From an uncultured bacterium (lineage in GTDB: Bacteria; Actinomycetota; Coriobacteriia; Coriobacteriales; Coriobacteriaceae): 10,107 bases of DNA. Location of the stretch: positions 1 to 10,107 of the forward strand of contig CAJMOL010000036.1 in NCBI GenBank assembly GCA_905215095.1. The letters are read 5' to 3'. How positions within the stretch are numbered: the first letter of the stretch is position 1; each line of letters begins with the position of its first letter. The notes beneath the pieces are model-generated. The model was not told the origin of the DNA, did no database searches, and saw only the letters and a list, made by a program, of their open reading frames with translations. The position numbers and the translations under genes are program-made. Below are positions 6,840 to 10,107 of this stretch, piece by piece.

Positions 6840-8144
6840 CTACTTGCGCAGCGGCTTGGGCAGCGGAATGCCGGCGGCGATGGCTGCGGCGATGATCATG
6901 CAGACGATACCCTTGAGCGGGAAGCACATGAGCAGCAGGCCCACAACCATGACGGGCTGACGCATGACCGCACCCATCGTCGATGCCGTGCAGACGGCGA
7001 CGCAAAAGACCGGATCAGCGCCAGTGAGGATAGCAAAGCCGTAGCCCAGGCTCACGCCCGAGAAGATAACGGGGAAGAAGTGGCCGCCGCGCCAGCCCAT
7101 GTTGATGAGGGCGGGGGTCAGCATGGCCTTAACAAGACCGGTCGCGATGAGCACACCGGCGGGGATGGTCAGATAGGTTTCCATGAGCACGTCGGCCTGC
7201 GTCTCGCCGGCAAACATGGTATAGGGCAGGACCGTGCCACAGATGGCGAGTGCCAGACCGGCCAGCATGGCCTTGACGACAGGACGCTCCCCTATTGCAT
7301 GGGACAGTGCCTCGCTTGCGTGCTCGGAGACAAAGTACAGCCAGCCGCAGACGGTGCCGATCAACGACAGAGGGACGAGCCAGGTAAGCTCTAGGTTGCC
7401 CACCTCGGCGGAGTCGAACCTGGGCATGCCCATGCCGCCGCCCACAAGCTGGCCAAGCAGCAGGTAGGCGCCCAGACCGCCGGCAATCGCAATGCCGTAG
7501 ACCACCGTCTTTTGCGCCTTGGGCAGCTTGATGGTGATCTCGCCGGACGCGGACTCATCGTCGGTGTCTTCACCCTGGCCGTCGGTGCTACCGGCAAGCG
7601 GCGCCACAAAGCCAAAGACGGGCGCGGTAAAGAGCGCCGTCAGGGCAGCCTGGGTGCCCAGCAACGTGAGCTCCCTAAACTCGGCGCCAAAGCGACGCAT
7701 GCGGTCGCCGACCCAGCTGCACAGACCCGCGATAACGCCGGTCAGGCCGGCCTCCGGTCCAATACTTCCGCCAAACAGCAGCGGCAGCAATGCCGCGAGC
7801 GAAAGCTTGCCCAGGTTGTCGTACGGGTAGCGCCCGTCTTGCTTAACCTTAGCCATCACCTGGTTGAGGTCATCGGTCTTGGTGCCTGTCATCTTTTCGT
7901 ACAGACCGATTAACAGGCCGCCCAGCAGGCAGACAAAAAACGGGTACGGCAAAAAGCCAAACGGGCCGCTGGCAAGCTCGGGCGAAGCAACGCCCAGCGC
8001 GTTCGGAATCTCGGTCCATAGATAGTCGATACCGTGCTCCATCGCAAAAAAGAACAGCCAGACCGCGGCGCCTGCGAACGTACCGGTCACGGCAACGCTA
8101 ACTAAAAACAGCGCACGGTTTTTGGGTTTTGCAAGGCTATCCAT
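6840..8144 (-). CDS. ClC-family anion channel/transporter, GxxGPE (YfeO-like) subclass
   Basis: This 434-residue multi-helix membrane protein has ClC architecture. The N-terminal loop motif is GSIGPE (126-131), where typical ClC exchangers have G-R-E-G-P. The gating glutamate position is thus isoleucine and a glutamate follows the proline, as in E. coli YfeO (SLGPE). The second selectivity region GWRGGHFFPVIFSG (350-363) matches the YfeO GFRGGRIFP block. A hydrophilic acidic insert lies at about 184-203 (STDGQGEDTDDESASGE), between the pseudo-repeated halves. By family it moves small anions; whether it is a channel or exchanger is open, and fluoride is possible but no fluoride riboswitch was found upstream. 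The ATG has GGGAGG 5 bp upstream. It is convergent with the ABC operon. Confidence 0.85.
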   Translation of the reverse strand: MDSLAKPKNRALFLVSVAVTGTFAGAAVWLFFFAMEHGIDYLWTEIPNALGVASPELASGPFGFLPYPFFVCLLGGLLIGLYEKMTGTKTDDLNQVMAKVKQDGRYPYDNLGKLSLAALLPLLFGGSIGPEAGLTGVIAGLCSWVGDRMRRFGAEFRELTLLGTQAALTALFTAPVFGFVAPLAGSTDGQGEDTDDESASGEITIKLPKAQKTVVYGIAIAGGLGAYLLLGQLVGGGMGMPRFDSAEVGNLELTWLVPLSLIGTVCGWLYFVSEHASEALSHAIGERPVVKAMLAGLALAICGTVLPYTMFAGETQADVLMETYLTIPAGVLIATGLVKAMLTPALINMGWRGGHFFPVIFSGVSLGYGFAILTGADPVFCVAVCTASTMGAVMRQPVMVVGLLLMCFPLKGIVCMIIAAAIAAGIPLPKPLRK

Positions 8145-8183
8145 CGGGTCCTCCCGTGGCCAAAATCGACAAAGATAGGTTTT

Positions 8184-8210
8184 ATTTTAGAGCGAATGTG
8201 GCCCAGACAA
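8184..8210 (-). promoter_or_regulatory. weak promoter candidate for the ClC gene
   Basis: TAAAAT (8184-8189) with TTGTCT (8205-8210) on the minus strand is 40-65 bp before the start. The 15-bp spacer is short, so only the -10-like hexamer is persuasive. Confidence 0.3.
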
Positions 8211-8269
8211 GCCAACCATCCGCGCTGCAAACGGCGCCAACGGGAAGCACGGCGGGACAGGCTCAAGGC

Positions 8270-8803
8270 TCATCCGTTGATAATCGAGGCAATCTCGTGC
8301 AGGTCCTCGGCAAAGTAGATGCCCTGTTGGCGCCGCGGGCTCGATAGGCCCTTATCGATCATGTGTCCGAGCAGCGCCTTGAGGTCGTTGTAGTAACCGT
8401 CCAGGTTATACAGGATGCACGGAGAGCTCAGGTGCCCCAACGACACCGCGGACATAACCTCGGCAATCTCCTCGAGCGTACCCGTCCCACCGGGAAAGGC
8501 GATGAACGCATCGCCGAGCTCGATCATCTTTGCCTTACGCTCTGCCATATCGCTCGTCACGATAAGGTCGTCGATACCGTCATGTTGAAACTCGGCCTCG
8601 ATAAAAAAGCTCGGCTCAACACCCGTCACGTGTCCACCTGCCTCGAGTACGCTATCGGCGAGCGCGCCCATCAGGCCCGACTTGGACCCGCCGTATACCA
8701 ACGCGTTTCCGTTGGCGCCAATCCAGTCGCCCAGCTCCTGCACCGCGGGCAAAAACGCTGGGTCATTGCCGGCACTGGCACCCAGATACACGGTGATATT
8801 CAT
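8270..8803 (-). CDS. LOG-family protein (nucleoside 5'-monophosphate phosphoribohydrolase type)
   Basis: This is a 177-residue cytosolic enzyme of the LOG/TIGR00730 family, the usual length. Members cleave the N-glycosidic bond of nucleoside monophosphates; plant and fungal versions activate cytokinins, while many bacterial ones act on AMP or have unknown roles. Motifs are GGSKSGLMG (38-46), MAERK (86-90, catalytic R89) and PGGTGTLEE (104-112, catalytic E112), all intact in a Rossmann-like fold. AGGGGG lies about 8 bp upstream of the ATG. It follows the ion-channel gene by 36 bp, so the two are probably cotranscribed. The natural substrate cannot be told from sequence. Confidence 0.9.
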   Translation of the reverse strand: MNITVYLGASAGNDPAFLPAVQELGDWIGANGNALVYGGSKSGLMGALADSVLEAGGHVTGVEPSFFIEAEFQHDGIDDLIVTSDMAERKAKMIELGDAFIAFPGGTGTLEEIAEVMSAVSLGHLSSPCILYNLDGYYNDLKALLGHMIDKGLSSPRRQQGIYFAEDLHEIASIING

Positions 8804-8839
8804 ATTAAATCCCCCTCATCGTGACGCGCGACGCGCGTT

Positions 8840-9265
8840 TTAGCGCTGTCGACGACGGTACTCGCGCACGCGTCGCGACAAATCGGCGAGCTCGTCGCGA
8901 TCGAGCTCTTCCAAATGCTCCAGATCATCCATAAAGCGCGCCATGGTGTCCTTTTGACGCATCTTGATGAGCGTATTGCAGTAGTTCACCGCCACGCCCG
9001 TAAGCATGGCGATATAGAAGATGCTGATGACGCTCAGAACGACGGTAATAGCGCGGGCAACCGGTGTCTCGGCCGGAATGTCACCAAAGCCGATGGTCGA
9101 GACCGTCTCAAAGCTAAACCAAAGTCCATCGCCAAACGTTAGGGTCGTGGGCTCAGAGAGCCAGACGGCCGTTGAACACAATAGATAAAAGACGAGAAAG
9201 AGGCCCGTGATACGCACGAAACCGGCCTGGCGCAACACATCGGCCAGCGTCCTCAGCTTTTTCAT
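8840..9265 (-). CDS. small two-helix potassium channel (ion transport 2 family)
   Basis: This 141-residue membrane protein has the 2TM K+-channel layout: TM1 at about 19-36, a pore helix GDGLWFSFETVS (45-56), selectivity filter TIGFGD (57-62), and TM2 at about 69-92. A charged, arginine- and glutamate-rich cytoplasmic tail (about 100-141) follows and has no RCK/TrkA domain, so any gating ligand is not visible. The filter matches K+ channels (TxGFGD variant); tetramer assembly is by family. The ATG at 9265 was chosen because GAGGGGGG lies 5 bp upstream. The frame continues to 9337, but the extra 24 residues are poor in channel character. The LOG gene follows after 36 bp. Confidence 0.87.
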   Translation of the reverse strand: MKKLRTLADVLRQAGFVRITGLFLVFYLLCSTAVWLSEPTTLTFGDGLWFSFETVSTIGFGDIPAETPVARAITVVLSVISIFYIAMLTGVAVNYCNTLIKMRQKDTMARFMDDLEHLEELDRDELADLSRRVREYRRRQR

Positions 9266-9270
9266 CGAGA

Positions 9271-9278
9271 CCCCCCTC
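9271..9278 (-). promoter_or_regulatory. ribosome binding site deciding the channel start
   Basis: GAGGGGGG on the minus strand lies 5 bases before the ATG at 9265. The more distant upstream start at 9337 lacks comparable spacing. Confidence 0.65.
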
Positions 9279-9279
9279 A

Positions 9280-9378
9280 GGACAATCAATCGCTTTTGGT
9301 CGGTATTGTCCCACGCCTCCCCTGCAAACGGAACCAATCATCAAGAACGCTTCTAAACGACGGGTTGTGAGGGACAAT
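9280..9378. repeat. three GGACAAT heptamers upstream of the channel gene
   Basis: GGACAAT occurs at 9280-9286 and 9372-9378, and its reverse complement ATTGTCC at 9305-9311. The first two form an inverted repeat with an 18-bp gap right before the channel ribosome binding site. They might be operator sites, but the motif is short and matches no regulator I know. Confidence 0.35.
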
Positions 9379-9519
9379 CCTCCCACGACAAAACGAAGCA
9401 CGTTTCAATCTGCGGAAAACGGGGCGTTCCCATCGAACTCGCAGCCTGAACTAGTATCTTGATATAGACACACCGCCCACCATCGTGCACGCAACACGCG
9501 GAAAGAAAGGAAGCCCACG

Positions 9520-9999
9520 ATGTTTAGACCTCTTCGCAGGAAGAAGCGTGCTATTACCGATCAAGAGGCACGAGAGCTGCTCGTTAATTGCAAACGCGGC
9601 ATTTTTGCCGTCAACGGAGACGACGGCTATCCTTACGCCATTCCCGTTAACTACTACTTTGACCCCGAGCATAACAAAATTTACTTTCATGGAGCCAAGG
9701 CGGGACATAAGGTCGATGCGCTCAAACGCAGCGACAAAGTCTGCTTTACCGTCTATGGCAACGATTGGTATAAAGACGACGACTGGGCACCCTATGTTCA
9801 GAGCACCGTGGTTTTTGGCCGTTGCCGCCTCGTGAACGATGACCCGGCGTTTGTCGAAGACAAAGTCCGACAGTTTGCCCTCAAGTACTATCCTTCTGCC
9901 GAAGAGGTCGAAGAGGAAATCAAGCAAAGTATCAGAGGCGTCCAACTGTATGAAATTACGATTGAGCACCTTTGCGGCAAGCAAATTCAAGAAAAGTAG
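9520..9999 (+). CDS. pyridoxamine 5'-phosphate oxidase-fold flavoprotein, NimA-like
   Basis: This 159-residue cytosolic protein has the split-barrel FMN-binding fold (Pyridox_ox_2 type). Diagnostic segments are GIFAVNGDDGYPYAIPVNYYFD (27-48), IYFHGAKAGHKVDALKRSDKVCFTVYG (54-80) with H57 and H63 near the expected FMN/pyruvoyl region, and STVVFGRCRLV (95-105). Nim proteins reduce 5-nitroimidazole drugs to amines, but many relatives of this size are general flavoproteins, so resistance cannot be claimed. GAAAGGA lies 8 bp before the ATG. It is divergent from the channel gene and stands alone in the window. The C-terminal charged helix (VEEEIKQSIRG) and final LYEITIEHLCGK are typical of the family. 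Confidence 0.9.
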   Translation: MFRPLRRKKRAITDQEARELLVNCKRGIFAVNGDDGYPYAIPVNYYFDPEHNKIYFHGAKAGHKVDALKRSDKVCFTVYGNDWYKDDDWAPYVQSTVVFGRCRLVNDDPAFVEDKVRQFALKYYPSAEEVEEEIKQSIRGVQLYEITIEHLCGKQIQEK

Positions 10000-10037
10000 C
10001 AAACGTGGAAAACGCGCTCGCAACCCTCTGCGCTCTA

Positions 10038-10068
10038 TGCGCCCACGCACATTGACGACATGGGCGCA
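10038..10068. terminator. inverted repeat after the flavoprotein gene
   Basis: TGCGCCCA (10038-10045) and TGGGCGCA (10061-10068) form a perfect 8-bp stem with a 15-base loop, 38 bp past the stop codon. There is no U-tract, so it is only a possible terminator; a regulatory palindrome for a gene beyond the window edge is equally possible. Confidence 0.35.
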
Positions 10069-10107
10069 CGCCGCGATACCCGAATCGTGCGACCCCTATA
10101 CCCCAAA

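Noticed and set aside
8145..8269. Fluoride riboswitch upstream of the ClC gene
   Set aside because: The conserved crcB-motif segments could not be found on the minus strand of this interval.
9266..9337. N-terminal extension of the K+ channel
   Set aside because: The extension contains the strong ribosome binding site of the downstream start and has no channel features.

Overview
The window looks like the chromosome of a GC-rich gut Coriobacteriia (Collinsella-like) actinobacterium. This is inferred from gene content and style: GC-leaning codons with strong purine-rich ribosome binding sites, a NimA-like flavoprotein, a GntR/ABC regulon, and compact accessory gene pairs. No rRNA or marker gene is present to prove it. 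Nearly every gene belongs to a recognisable family.

Layout. 1-1015 is the right-hand part of an IS3-family (IS150-like) insertion sequence: the tail of OrfA, a complete DDE transposase OrfB in the -1 frame, an A7 slippery site followed by a strong stem-loop, and the right terminal inverted repeat. The element ends 18 bp from the stop codon of an SDR oxidoreductase. On the minus strand there follow an SDR gene (1034-1714) and a VUT/YhhQ-type queuosine-precursor transporter (1724-2446). These are read as one unit, transporter first, with the transporter stop codon abutting the SDR ribosome binding site. Next comes prfC (release factor 3, minus, 2603-4216).

4217-4768 is a long divergent intergenic region. 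It holds the most striking structure of the window: eight copies of a 15-bp box (TCTCAATCTGTAACA) in strictly alternating orientation, stepping 40 bp each time (one step is 41) over 296 bp. It is followed by a promoter overlaid with palindromes and a 9-bp inverted repeat, the likely operator of a YtrA-type GntR repressor (4769-5149). The repressor leads a three-gene operon with an ABC ATPase (5173-6054) and an ABC-2-type membrane protein (6051-6749), which resembles cell-envelope or antibiotic-stress exporters controlled by YtrA-like regulators.

The rest is a minus-strand block: a ClC-type anion channel/transporter of the GxxGPE (YfeO-like) subclass lacking the canonical gating glutamate (6840-8144), a LOG-family nucleotide phosphoribohydrolase (8270-8803) and a small two-helix K+ channel with a TIGFGD filter (8840-9265). 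Divergent from these is a NimA-like FMN-binding pyridoxamine-phosphate-oxidase-fold protein (9520-9999).

The best candidate for something undescribed is the alternating 40-bp-period box array at 4362-4657.
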